Origin: Henckelia pumila
Taxonomy: Eukaryota; Streptophyta; Magnoliopsida; Lamiales; Gesneriaceae
NCBI RefSeq assembly: GCF_033568475.1
Contig: NW_027331831.1
Coordinates: forward strand, 5,518,001 to 5,582,000
Direction: 5' to 3'
Length of the DNA stretch: 64,000 bases
Part shown: one piece after another, positions 46,340-59,117 of the stretch
How the letters are laid out: each line of letters opens with the position of its first letter
Numbering within the stretch: the first letter of the stretch is position 1
The notes under the pieces: model-generated
Database searches by the model: none
What the model was told of the DNA's origin: nothing
The model's input: only the letters and a program-made list of their open reading frames with translations
Translations under genes and position numbers: made by a program

Positions 46340-48066
46340 ATGAGTTCTAATAGTCAAAAATTTTCAAAGGAAGATTTGAGTACGATGATAAGGGAAGCGA
46401 TGAGAGCTGAGTTGGAAACGATGCATGAAAGAATAAGTAAACTTGAAGTTAGTGAGGATGATGAGAGTTTTGGTGAGAATTCGGGTAGGAATAGGCGAGG
46501 TAAAGAGGATGGAAGAAATGGAAGAGAAGCAATGCGAGGGAGATATACTGAAGGGGTAGAGAATATGGGAATATTAGTGGGATTAAGATGAAAATTCCAT
46601 CGTTTCATGGGAAATATGATCCGGAGGCTTATTTGGAGTGGGATATGAGAGTGGAATCGGTATTTGATTGCCACAACTACAGCGATTCGAAAAAAATAAA
46701 TTTAGCGGTTGTTGAGTTTGTGGATTATGCTCTAATTTGGTGGGATCAGCTGGTTACAACTAGGAGGAAAAATCGTGAGAGGCCTGTTGAAACATAGGAA
46801 GAGATGAAGCAAATTACGAAGAAAATGTTTGTTCCTAATTACTATTATCGTGATATGTTTAAGCGATTGCATAATTTGAAGCAAGACTCGAGTAGTGTAG
46901 AGGACTACTCCAAGGAGTTGGAGATTACTATGATTCGAGCTAATATTGAGGAGGATAGTGAGGCAACCATGGCTCGATTTTTGTGTGATTTGAATAGAGA
47001 TATTCAAGACCAAGTGGAGCTACGACATTGTGTGGATCTTGAGGAGATGGTACAATTAGCTATGAAAGTAGAGCTACAGCTTAAAAGGAGAGGCATTGGT
47101 CGAGTGTCCTCGGGTGGAGGAACTACTACACCTTGGCGCCCAAACGTTGGCAAACGAGAGGATGTCAAGACGGTGTCCAAACCAAAAGTTGACACCAAGC
47201 AAGAAACGCCAATGCAAGGAGTGCAAGGTAAATCTGAAACTCCCAATAATCGTTCTAGGGACATTAAATGCTTTAGATGTCAAGGTCTTGGTCATATTGC
47301 TAGTCAGTGTCCTAATAAAAAAATAATGATTGTGAATGATGGTGGTGAGATTGAATCGGAGAGTTAGGAGGAGAATTATGATGATATGTCTACGTTGGAG
47401 GATCCCGATGACGAGGGATGTAATGCAGTTGTTGGTGAGTTGTTGGTGACTAGGAGAGTGTTGAATGTGCAACAAAAGGAGGAGGAAGAAAATCAAAGGG
47501 AAAATTTGTTTCATACTAGATGCTTTGTGAAAAACAAAGTGTGTAGTGTCATCATTGATGGGGATAGTTGTACCAACATCGCGAGTAGTGAGCTTGTTGA
47601 AAAATTGAGTTTGCCTACTTTAAAGCATCCTCAACCATATAAATTGCAGTGGTTTAATGAGAGTTCTGAAGTGAGAGTGACTAGGCGAGTTGTGGTGCCT
47701 TTCTCAATTGGTAAATATGAGGATGAAGTGTTGTGTGATGTTGTTCCTATGCAAGCCTGTCATATCTTGTTGGTTAGACCGTGGCAATTTGATAGGAAGG
47801 TGACACATGATGATTTTAAGAATCGTTATTCTTTTACTATGAAAAAAGAGTCTGTTGTGTTGTTGCCTATGACTCCAAAACAAGTATTGAAGGATCATTT
47901 GAAAAAGAAAAAAAGAGAAGAGGCCGAAAAAAAGAGTGAACAAAAAAGTGAGATGACCATGAAAGAAAAAAAGATGAAGAAAAAAATGAGAGGAAAGAGG
48001 CCGATAAAAAAAAATATATGGCCCAAAAGAGTGAGTTGCGAGAGATTTTACATGTGCATACTCCAC
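46340..48066 (+). mobile_element. CRM gag and protease regions (fossil)
   Basis: The gag part begins near MSSNSQKFSKEDLSTMIREA, with a capsid-type region (PEAYLEWDMRVESVF, SVEDYSKELE) and a CCHC zinc knuckle (CFRCQGLGHIASQCPNK) near 47,270-47,320. The protease-like region follows (IIDGDSCTNIASSELV). The frame is not intact along the whole length. Confidence 0.85.
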
Positions 48067-48181
48067 TTGTGTTGATTTCTATAAGGAGATTCTCCTTAAC
48101 ACAAGTGATATAGCCGGAAATCTTCCGAGCATTGTTGTTTATCTCTTGCAGGAATTTGAAGAACTATTTTCGGAGGATTTA

Positions 48182-50833
48182 TGAAACGCCTAATGCTAAT
48201 AAATGCGGAAATTTTTTTTTTTTAAATAATTTATAAATAATACTATACATATACGCCCATACATATATGTATAAACATAAAAGAAATAATTTTACTACAT
48301 AAAAATACTTAATTAATTGCTGAAAATATCCTTATGCAAGAATTAAAAATACTAAGTTTGATAATTCAACATTCCCATAATTAAAAATAATAAAAAGATG
48401 AACTTGTTTAAAAACTCAGCATAATAAAATAAATGTTTCTTTAACATCTACTAAAATCTGCGACGGTCACGGGGTCCACTGCTCCGTGAGCTCATAGGTC
48501 CTCACCACCGGTAGGAGCTACATAAACGTCATCATGCTCACATGCACCATATAAGCGTAGTGAGCCTAGGGCTCAACATGTCTAATCCTTTATAACAAGG
48601 TTAAAAATAATGCATCACATAATTACTAATACATATACATGTACATGAGCATGCATGGAAATATTTTCATCACATAATAAAACTGCTGAATCATAAACTG
48701 AATTATAACCATAATCATAAACATATTATTTTTTCATCATATATAACATAATTGAGCAATGCTTTTGAAACCTGAAGATGGTCCTATCCATAAGTGTGAC
48801 GCTCATGTGTCGACTGATCAGTCTCATAAACCAACGTACGATGGCGGTGATAAATCACCTCCTATGGTAGTAAACTACCGAATCATATGGTGGATAACCA
48901 CCCCTATGGTAGTAAAACTACCGAATCATATGGTGAAAAATCACCCCTATGTCACACATACTTCAATTTCCACCAAAATATTTTATTGCTCATCATTTAC
49001 ATAATTATATACATAATAAAAATTTCATGAATGCATGCACTGAAAATATGTCCGTAATATATATTTAATTAATTTTCATAATAAATATACTTATACTTAA
49101 AATATAAACTTTATGCATAAAATAATTAAATATATATTTCGGACTCATTTATTTTTCATGGGTTGGTCCAGACTGCTGGTCACTCATCTAGGCCCATTAA
49201 ACTTAAATAAAATTCAATAATCATATCTTAGCCCAAATAACTTGATTAACTTAACTGGGCCTAAATAAAAATATTTAAGCCCATTAATTTAATTAAACCC
49301 AATAAAATTCTAGACTGGCCCAAAAATCCACTGACTGGCCCAAAAATTCCTATGGGCCCACGAGCCCATAAAAATCATTGGGCTAACTTAAAAATAATTT
49401 TGAAAGCCCAAATAAAATTATTTGGAAACCCAAATAATTTTATTTCTAATTAATTGGCCCAAAAATCAATTAAAACATAATATATTTAAAAATTAAAATA
49501 CTCGAGCCCGGCCTACCTAACCCAGACCCGGACCGACCTGACCCGACCCACTACCCTACAGACCTGACCCGGACCACCCATACCCGACCCAGCAACCCCT
49601 AAACACTAACCCGATCCCCCCTTACCCGTCTTCCCCTCGGCCGTGAGCAGCAGGCCTTCATGGCCTGCTGCCGGCCAGCTCCGGCCGCCCCTGGCCGGAG
49701 CACCGTCGCCCAGACGTAGCCCACGTCTGGGAGGTCCTAACCTAGCCCCTGAACCCAAGCCATGCAACCCAGGAAGGAGAGACCGAGCCCCTTCCAAGCA
49801 AACCCTAACCTGCCCCGATCTGCACACCTACCCACAAAACCCGATCGGCCTAGTCATTCTCAGACCCAAGCCCTGCCATGGTTCGACTCTAGGAATCCTA
49901 TCAGACCCACGAACCATCAGCCACAGTCCTGGACCGATCCATGTATAAAAAAAAACGTGAATATGCATCAAGAAATTTGAAGAAAACGAGGGACATGCAT
50001 GGTGTATCATCAACTTTTGCATCCATTCACATGTAATCCGAATCAATCGTAAAAAAAAACAGTAAAAAAACTTGTAATAGCTCATATGGTGTCCAAGAAA
50101 AAGAATTTAGACATGCCTTGAATTTATTTGACGAGAGTTGATGCGTTTACGGGTCTCCGGGACGACGAACGGACCAAAATTCTTCAAGAAATGGAGCTTG
50201 AATGATCGGATATGGGGTTTTTCTATTGGAAGCTGATGTAAAAATTGAAGATTGGGGTCGGGGAAGAAGGGTTGTCGGCTAAGTGGGATAATGGTAGGGT
50301 AGGTTTAGGTTTTAAATAAATTAAATAGAATAAAAATAGGATATTAATTAATTTAGGAATAAAATCAAACCTAATTAAATATTTAAACTCCATATTAACT
50401 TAATAATTCTGATAACACAACCAAAAATCCCGAAATATAAAATTAGGAAATTTTAAAATATTAATAAAAGTCATTAAAATGACTTATTTTGGCTAAAAAT
50501 AAATCCTTAAATAAATATATAATTAAATACTAAAATTTTCTTGACAAAATATCTTAAAATATTATTTTAAGGCTCATAAAACTCATAAAATATTTTTGGC
50601 TAAGAATTTTGGTATCTCGTCCGTCCACGGTCCCGTCTACGCAATCAAAACAATTAATTCCTTAAAAATCTACAAATACCATAATTGCGGGTTAAATGCT
50701 AAAATACATTTAAATCATGCATATATTTCACATAATATCACATAAATACATTTAACCCCAAATATAAATTTTAAATAATTATTTTCCTTAATTATGCCTG
50801 CAAATTTACGTATTAAAATTTTCGGGTGTTACA
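48182..50833 (-). repeat. 3' LTR of the Tekay element (2.65 kb)
   Basis: Near-identical to 56,440-59,112. It contains a run rich in GGCCCA/TGGGCC motifs (about 49,180-49,450) and a GC-rich stretch near 49,500-49,920. Short open frames here (for example at 49,606-49,948) recur at the same place in the other LTR and are not genes. Confidence 0.92.
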
Positions 50834-50880
50834 ATTCTCCCCCCCCCTTAAATTGAATTTCGTCCTCGAAATTAAAGTGC

Positions 50881-53700
50881 TTACTCGAATAACTTCGGGT
50901 AGCGAGTCCTCATGTCTGCCTCGGTCTCCCAAGTGGCTTCCTCCTCTGAATGATTCTGCCACTGGACTTTGACCATCAGTATGACACGCGTCCTCAATCT
51001 CCGCTCTTCCCTGGCTAAGATCCGAACAGGCCTCTCCTCAAATGCTAGATCTGGTGCTAACTGCAAAGGCTCGTAATCCAACACATGCGTCGGATTAGAG
51101 ATGTATCTCCGAAGCATGGATACATGGAATACTTTGTGCACTGCTGCAAGCCCTGGCGGTAGTGCTAAACGGTATGCCAAAGTGCCAACTCTCTCCAAGA
51201 TCTCAAATGGCCCAATATATCTCGGATTCAACTTGCCTATGCGACCAAATCTCATCACCCCTTTCATAGGTGATACTTTCAAAAACACATGATCACCTAC
51301 TACAAACCCAAGATCTCGTCGTCGAGTATCAGCATAACTCTTCTGACGACTCTGAGCTGTCCTCATACGATCCCGTATCTGTGTCACAATATCGGCAGTC
51401 TGCTGTACAATCTCGGGACCAAGTAAAATCCTCTCGCCAATCTCATCCCAATGCACTGGCGATCTACATCTCCTCCCGTAGAGAGCTGCATAAGGAGCCA
51501 TACCTATAGACGACTGAAAACTGTTGTTATAGGTAAACTCCACTAATGGCAGTCTAGTCTCCCAAGAGCCCTGAAAATCAATGACACAAGCTCTCAGTAG
51601 ATCCTCAAGAATCTGGATCACCCTCTCCGACTGACCATCTGTCTGGGGATGGAACGCTGTACTGAATAATAGCCGAGTCCCCAAAGCTGTGTGCAAACTC
51701 TTCCAGAATGCAGACGTAAATCTCAGATCTCTGTCCGATACAATCGACACTGGTATGCCATGCAGTCTAACAATCTCCTTGATGTAAAGCTCTGCATACT
51801 GCGTCAATGAGTAAGTAGTCCTCACCGGCAAGAAATGAGCTGACTTGGTGAGTCTATCCACGATCACCCAAATAGCTGTACATCCTCTAGTACTCCTCGG
51901 AAGGCCAACTACAAAGTCCATCGTGATGTTCTCCCACTTCCACTCCGGAATGGGTAGAGGCTTAAGTAACCCTGCAGGACGCTGATGCTCTGCCTTGACC
52001 TGCTGACAAGTCAAGCACTCTGATACAAATCGGCCAATATCTCTCTTCATGCCGGGCCACCAATACAATGACTGTAAATCTCTATACATCTTCGTAATTC
52101 CGGGGTGAATGGAATACGGAGATGTATGAGCCTCTGTCAAGATCTCAATCCTCAACTGATCAACGTTCGGTACCCACATACGACCACGGTACTGAACGAT
52201 ACCATCAACAACTATATAGAGAAGCCCGCCCTTGGCTTCATCTCTCTGCCTCAATCGCTGCAACTCCTCATTTGCAGGCTGTCCAACTCTGATACGATTC
52301 TGAAGATTCGGTTGTACCACTAACACTGCCAAACTCGGTGCCTGACCGCTCGAGTACAACTCCAGCTCGAATCTCTGAATCTCCTCCTGAAGTGGCAACT
52401 GAACTGTCACACAAGATACCACTGAAGTCTTCCGACTCAACGCATCAGCCACTACATTAGCCTTATCCGGATGGTAGCTAATGTCACAGTCATAATCCTT
52501 AACTAATTCCAACCATCGGCGCTGTCTCATGTTCAACTCCTTCTGTGTGAAGAAGTACTTGAGACTCTTGTGGTCTGTGAAAATCTTGCACTTCTCACCA
52601 TACAGATAGTGCCTCCAGATTTTCAAAGCAAAAACCACTGCTGCTAGCTCCAAGTCATGCGTAGGATAGTTCTGCTCGTGAATCTTCAACTGTCTCGACG
52701 CATAGGCAATGACTCGGTCACTCTGCATCAATACGACGCCCAACCCTAGCTTAGATGTGTCCGTGTAAACCACTAACTCCTCATGTGGAACAGGCATCGC
52801 CAACACTGGCGCAGATGTGAGTGCTTCCTTAAGCCGATCGAAGCTCCTCTGACAGTCTGAACTCCATATAAACTTCGCATTTTTCTTGGTCAAGGAAGTC
52901 AAAGGTACTGCAATAGAAGAAAAACCCTTGATGAACTTCCGGTAGTAGCCTGCTAAACCCAAGAAACTGCGAATCTCTGAAGCATTCTTCGGAATTCCCC
53001 AATCCTGCACTGCGTGCACTTTCGTCTGATCCACCGCTATCCCATCTTTCGAAACTATATGGCCAAGAAATGCCACCTGCTCTAGCCAAAACTCGCACTT
53101 ACTGAATTTCGCATACAGTTGATGCTCCCTCAAAGTCTGCAATGTTGTCTGCAAGTGCTGTCTATGCTCCTCAATGCTCCTCGAGTAGATCAAGATATCA
53201 TCAATAAAGACTATGATAAACTGATCTAAGTACGGCTGAAATACGCGGTTCATGAGATCCATGAAGACCGCTGGAGCATTGATCAATCCAAACGGCATTA
53301 CTAAGAACTCGTAATGCCCATAGCGTGTCCGGAAAGCAGTCTTGGTCACATCTGCATCTCTGACCCTCAACTGATGATAGCCAGATCGCAGATCGATCTT
53401 GGAGAAAACCGAAGCTCCCTGCAACTGATCGAACAAATCCTCAATCCTCGGCAGTGGATACTTGTTCTTCACAGTGACCCTGTTGAGCTCTCGGTAATCG
53501 ATACAAAGTCTCATGCTACCATCCTTTTTCTTCACAAACAACACTGGAGCTACCCAAGGAGAAAAGCTAGGACGAATAAAGCCCTTCTCCAACAACTCTT
53601 GAATCTGCTCCTTCAACTCTTTCATCTCAGTAGGAGCAAGTCGATACGGTGCCTTAGAGATAGGCACAGTACCTGGTATCATATCAATACTGAACTCCAC
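50881..53700 (-). mobile_element. Tekay pol region: RT, RNase H, integrase, chromodomain (fossil)
   Basis: Reading from 53,700 leftward are the reverse transcriptase ([28 protein letters not shown]), RNase H ([16 protein letters not shown]), integrase with its zinc-binding HHCC part ([18 protein letters not shown]) and core ([18 protein letters not shown]), and a chromodomain-like C-terminus ([20 protein letters not shown]). This long stretch is open, in line with a young insertion. Confidence 0.93.
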
Positions 53701-53707
53701 CTCTCTA

Positions 53708-54466
53708 GCTGGTGGTAGGGGTGATCAAGTTTTTTCAAAAACCGCCCGAACCGCCCGCCCCGAACCGCCCCAAACCGCTGTATCTTATTTTTCAAAATAA
53801 TCGCGGTTTAAAAAAAAACAAAGAACCGCACCGCCATGTCGGTTCGGTTATAATATTTTGATAAAACCGAACCGCACCGAACCGTGATATATAATTTTAT
53901 TTATTTAAGGTTTTACTTAGCGTGAGGATTGAGAAATATCTTACAAATATTTTATATTTATTAGAATTAAATATATAGCAATCATTATTTGCACACAAAA
54001 AGCAATAGGTAATTTTCTTAAATTTATTGTTATTAGGCAATAGGCATTATTGTTTTACTTTAATTATGTTTATATTTTTATTACGTATACATTTGGAGGT
54101 TTTGATTCTTTTCTCCAGCAGATTTTTAGAGCAAGATCACATATATAGTGATTAAAGTTTGAAAGTGACAAATGGTTGGGATGTTTCGAACTAAATTTAT
54201 AATTTTTTTTGAAGGAAATACTATGTTTAGTGTTCATTTGTTATGGTTGCATGGTTAAATAAAAATACTATATAAAGGGTACGAGGCTTAATAAAAAAAA
54301 CCGCAAACCGATCGCAACCGCCGAAAACCGCCAAAAACCGTCAAAACAATTTTACATATAAAACCGCAAGAAAAAAAGAAAATATAACCGAACCGCAATT
54401 GGCAATTCGATTTTAATTTCTTCTAAAAAACCGTCAAACTGCACCGTGATCACCCCTAGCTGGTGG
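53708..54466. mobile_element. hAT-type MITE nested in the Tekay element, 743 bases
   Basis: The element spans 53716-54458. Its ends are perfect 12-base inverted repeats, TAGGGGTGATCA and TGATCACCCCTA. The 8-base duplication GCTGGTGG is present unchanged on both sides (53708-53715 and 54459-54466). Just inside the ends are runs of AACCGC/GCGGTT-type motifs (ACCGCCCGAACCGCCC on the left, AACCGTCAAACTGCACCG on the right); the centre is AT-rich. It has no transposase gene. This is the third and youngest level of the nest. Confidence 0.92.
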
Positions 54467-56240
54467 GACTCCCAAAACGTCCTCCGGAAAGACATCTGAA
54501 AAGTCACAAACCACCTCTATATCTGACAATGATCTGCTAGGTGGTTCTGATGAAGTGACTACACTGGCGAGAAACCCCTGGCAACCACGTCTCAATAACT
54601 TCCTCGCACGTGTATAAGAGATAACATGCGAGATCTCACTGCTCGGAGATGCATAGAAAACAAACTGGTCGCCTACCACTGGTTTCACTGCCACTGTCCT
54701 CTGCCGAAAATCAATCACTGCTCCGTTGACTGACAACCAATCCATACCCAAAATCAGATCGAATCCAGTCAACGGTAAAACCACAAAATCTACTCTGATA
54801 GTATGTCCCTGTAACTCCATCTCCAAATCTCTGCAGACGCTAGTGGTAGTAAGAATCTGACCAGACGGCATAGTGACATCGTAACCTGTAACAGCAACCT
54901 CAGGCTTGATGCCTACCCGCCTGATATACTCTAGGGAGATGAACGAATGTGTGGCTCCTGAATCTAGCAACGCAAACGTGAAATTTCCTCCCACTAGAAT
55001 TCTCCCTGCACGAAGAAAATCCCAACAATCGCATACTAAACTTACTTTTCTCCCAATACAAATTACAAAATTATTTCTCTTAATTAAACACGAATAAAAT
55101 GAACATCCTACTCTAACCAAACAAACAGATAATTCATGCAATTTAAAATCATGAAGTAAATTTCCAAAAATTTCTTAAAAGAATAAGTTTAGGAAATACC
55201 GGTGATTAAGGAGGAATCTGGGTCTGCCTCCTCAGCCTGCATGACGAACACCCGCCCAGTGGTGTTCTTCCTCTTCGGGCAGTTATATGAAACATGCCCT
55301 GGCTCCTTGCAAACATAGCATACATTGGACCCCACTAGACACTTCCCGGTGTGCGGCTTCTGACACTGTGGGCAGATCGGAACTCCTCCAGTATTAGGGG
55401 CCCCGCCCCTTTGCTGCTGCTGTAGCTGACGCCCCTGAGGCCTCTGCTGTTGTCCCTGCTGATTCGGGCCCTTAGACGGCCCAGTATACGACTTCTTCGC
55501 AGGAGGCTGCGAAGTCGCCCTCTGATACCCTGGCTGAAACTGCCTCTTACTCTGCTGCTCTCGCTGCATCTCTCGCCTCCCCTCCTCAGAACGTAATGCT
55601 CTGCTAACTGCCGCCTCATAAGTAGTGACATCCAACATGCGAACGTCATGCTTGATGTCAGCCCACAAACCATCCACAAATTGCCTCAACTTATCCGGCG
55701 CACTGTCAGCAATAAGAGGCACGAAACGACACCCTCTTCCGAATTGGGTGATGTAATCCACCACAGACTTGTCTCCCTGGCGGAGACTCATAAACTCTCG
55801 GACCATGCGACTACGCACATCCTCCGTGAAGTACTTTGCGTAGAAGATACGCCTGAACTCTGCCCAAGTCAAGGTAGGTAGATTCACACCTCGAACCGCA
55901 CCTTCCCATCAAGAGGCTGCATCACCTCTCATCATATACACTGCACACTTCACCCTGTCAGCATCAGTGATCCCCATGTAGTCAAATATGGACTCCAGTG
56001 ATCGAATCCACCCCTCAGCAATGAGTGGATCAGTGGTGCCGACAAACTCCTTAGGTCCCTTCTTCTGGAACCGCTCGGCAATATCCTCATCATGTGTGAG
56101 CCTAGGACGTGCCGCCTGCTGCTCCAACAGAGCAGTAATCCCAGCCATCATATTCGCATTGGCCTGCTCCAATGCTGCAAGCGGATTCTGCGGAGGTGGA
56201 GGTCCCCCTCGCCTATTCATCTGTCTCGGAGGCATTCTGC
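54467..56240 (-). mobile_element. Tekay gag and protease regions (fossil)
   Basis: On the minus strand, gag starts near 56,240 (MPPRQMNRRGGPPPPQNPLA). It has a capsid-type part (LTWAEFRRIFYAKYF, EFMSLRQGDKSVVDY), a Gln-rich stretch and a CCHC knuckle (CYVCKEPGHVSYNCPKR) near 55,280-55,325. The protease region (LLDSGATHSFIS, LILGMDWL) lies at about 54,990-54,600. The hAT MITE sits immediately downstream. Confidence 0.87.
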
Positions 56241-56439
56241 ACCACCACATATTTCTTTACGTAAATCGCAATGCATAACTTAAGGGTTCTAAAACTTTTC
56301 TAACATGAAAATCTTAAATCATTACATATGCTCCTTATAAATCATAAGAAAACAATTTAAAACTTACAGACCTGTAGTAGGATTTCTGAGCTTCACGTGG
56401 CAGTAGGATACCCTCCAAGGACCGCGCTCTGATACCAAA

Positions 56440-59112
56440 TGAAACGCCTAATGCTAATAAATGCGGAAATTATTTTTTTAAAAAAATAATATATAAATAA
56501 TACTATACATATACTCCCATACATATATGTATAAACATAAAAGAAATATTTTTACTACATAAAAATACTTAATTAATTGCTGAAAATATCCTTATGCAAG
56601 AATTAAAAATACTAAGTTTTGATAATTCAACATTCCCATAATTAAAAATAATAAAAAGATGAACTTGTTTAAAAACTCAGCATAAGAAAATAAATGTTTC
56701 TTTAACATCAACTAAAATCTGCGACGGTCACGGGGTCCACTGCTCCGTGAGCTCATAGGTCCTCACCACCGGTAGGAGCTACATAAACGTCATCATGCTC
56801 ACCTGCACCATATAAGCGTAGTGAGCCTAGAGCTCAACATGTCTAATCCTTTATAACAAGGTTAAAAATAATGCATCACATAATTACTAATACATATACA
56901 TGTACATGAGCATGCATGGAAATATTTTCATCACATAATAAAACTGCTGAATCATAAACTGAATTATAACCATAATCATAAACATATTATTTCTTCATCA
57001 TATATAACATAATTGAGCAATGCTTTTGAAACCTGAAGATGGTCCTATCCATAAGTGTGACGCTCATGTGTCGATTGATCAGTCTCATAAACCAACGTAC
57101 GATGGCGGTGATAAATCACCTCCTATGGTAGTAAACTACCGAATCATATGGTGGATAACCACCCCTATGATAGTAAAACTACCGAATCATATGGTGGAAA
57201 ACCACCCCTATGTCACACATACTTCAATTTCCACCAAAATATTTTATTGCTCATCATTTACATAATTATATACATAAGAAATTTCATGAATGCATGCACT
57301 GAAAATATGTCCGTAATATATATTTAATTTATTTTCATAATAAATATACTTATACTTAAAATATAAACTTTATGCATAAAATAATTAAATATATATTCCG
57401 GACTCATTTATTTTTCATGAGTTGGTCCAGACTGCTGGTCACTCATCTAGGCCCATTAAACTTAAATAAAATTCAATAATCATATCTTAGCCCAAATAAC
57501 TTGATTAACTTAACTGGGCCTAAATAAAAATATTTAAGCACATTAATTTAATTAAACCCAATAAAATTCTAGACTGGCCCAAAAATCCACTGACTGGCCC
57601 AAAAATTCCTATGGGCCCACGAGCCCATAAAAATCATTGGGCTAACTTAAAAATAATTTTGAAAGCCCAAATAAAATTATTTGGAAGCCCAAATAAAATT
57701 ATTTGGAAACCCAAATAATTTTATTTCTAATTAATTGGCCCAAAAACCAATTAAAACATAATATTTAAAAATTAAAATACTCGAGCTCGGCCCACCTAAC
57801 CCGAACCCGGACCGACCTGACCCGACCCACTACCCTACAGACCCAACCCGGACCACCCAGACCCGACCCAGCAACCCCTAAACACTAACCCGATCCCCCC
57901 TTACCCGTCTTCCCCTCGGCAGTGAGCAGCAGGCCTTCATGGCCTGCTGCCGGCCAGCTCCGGCCGCCCCTGGTCGGAGCACCGCCGCCCAAACGTAGCC
58001 CATGTCTGGGTGGTCCTAATCTAGCCCCTGAACCCAAGCCATGCAACCCAGGAAGGAGAGACCAAGCCCCTTCCAAGCAAACCCTAACCTGCGCCGATCT
58101 GCACACCTACCCACAAAACCCGATCGGCCTAGTCATTCTCAGACCCAAGCCCTGCCATGGTTCGACTCTAGGAATCCTATCAGACCCACGAACCATCAGC
58201 CACAGTCCTGGACCGATCCATGTATAAAAAAAAACGTGAATATGCATCAAGAAATTTGAAGGAAACGAGGGACATGCATGGTGTATCATCAACTTTTGCA
58301 TCCATTCACATGTAATCCGAATCAATCATAAAAAAAACAGTAAAAAAACTTGTAATAGCTCATATGGTGTCCAAGAAAAAGAATTTAGACATGCCTTGAA
58401 TTTATTTGACGAGAGTTGATGCGTTTATGGGTCTCCGGGACGACGAACGGACCAAAATTCTTCAAGGAATGGAGCTTGAATGATCGGATATGGGGTTTTT
58501 CTATTGGAAGCCGATGTAAAAATTGAAGATTGGGGTGGGGGAAGAAGGGTTGTCGGCTAAGTGGGATAATGGTAGGGTAGGTTTAGGTTTTAAATAAATT
58601 AAATAGAATAAAAATAGGATATCAATTAATTTAGGAATAAAATCAAACCTAATTAAATATTTAAAACTCCATATTAACTTAATAATTCTGATAACACAAC
58701 CAAAAATCCCGAAATATAAAATTAGGAAATTTTAAAATATTAATAAAAGTCATTAAAATGACTTATTTTGGCTAAAAATAAATCCTTAAATAAATATATA
58801 ATTAAATACTAAAATTTTCTTGACAAAATATCTTAAAATATTATTTTAAGGCTCATAAAACTCATAAAATATTTTTGGCTAAGAATTTTGGTATCTCGTC
58901 CGTCCACGGTCCCGTCTACGCAATCAAAACAATTAATTCCTTAAAAATCTACAAATACCATAATTGCGGGTTAAATGCTAAAATACATTTAAATCATGCA
59001 TATATTTCACATAATATCACATAAATACATTTAACTCCAAATATAAATTTTAAATAATTATTTTCCTTAATTATGCATGCAAATTTACGTATTAAAATTT
59101 TCGGGTGTTACA
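56440..59112 (-). repeat. 5' LTR of the Tekay element (2.67 kb)
   Basis: This copy matches 48,182-50,833 almost base for base. The clearest difference is one extra copy of a 22-base segment with AAGCCCAAATAAAATTATTT near 57,665-57,705. The primer-binding site follows directly on the minus strand. Confidence 0.92.
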
Positions 59113-59117
59113 ATTTA

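Larger units (their letters stand above)
48182..59112 (-). mobile_element. Tekay (Del-like) chromovirus nested in the CRM element
   Basis: This LTR retrotransposon fossil is on the minus strand and is 10.9 kb long, including a 743-base hAT insert. The 5' LTR is 59,112..56,440 and the 3' LTR is 50,833..48,182; both read TGTAACACCCG...GGCGTTTCA on the minus strand. The primer-binding site TGGTATCAGAGC is at 56,437..56,426. The polypurine tract (TTAAGGGGGGGGGGAG on the minus strand) lies next to the 3' LTR. Gag, protease, reverse transcriptase, RNase H, integrase and a C-terminal chromodomain region occur in that order. The target-site duplication ATTTA flanks it (48,177-48,181 and 59,113-59,117). 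Long LTRs and the chromodomain fit the Tekay clade. The LTRs are nearly identical by eye, so insertion was recent and clearly later than the CRM insertion. It looks almost whole, with one insertion and perhaps one or two small breaks. Confidence 0.92.

Noticed and set aside
49606-49948. GC-rich open frames that look like short proteins
   Set aside because: They repeat at the same place in the other Tekay LTR (57,885-58,227), lie on both strands at once and match no family. They are LTR sequence.
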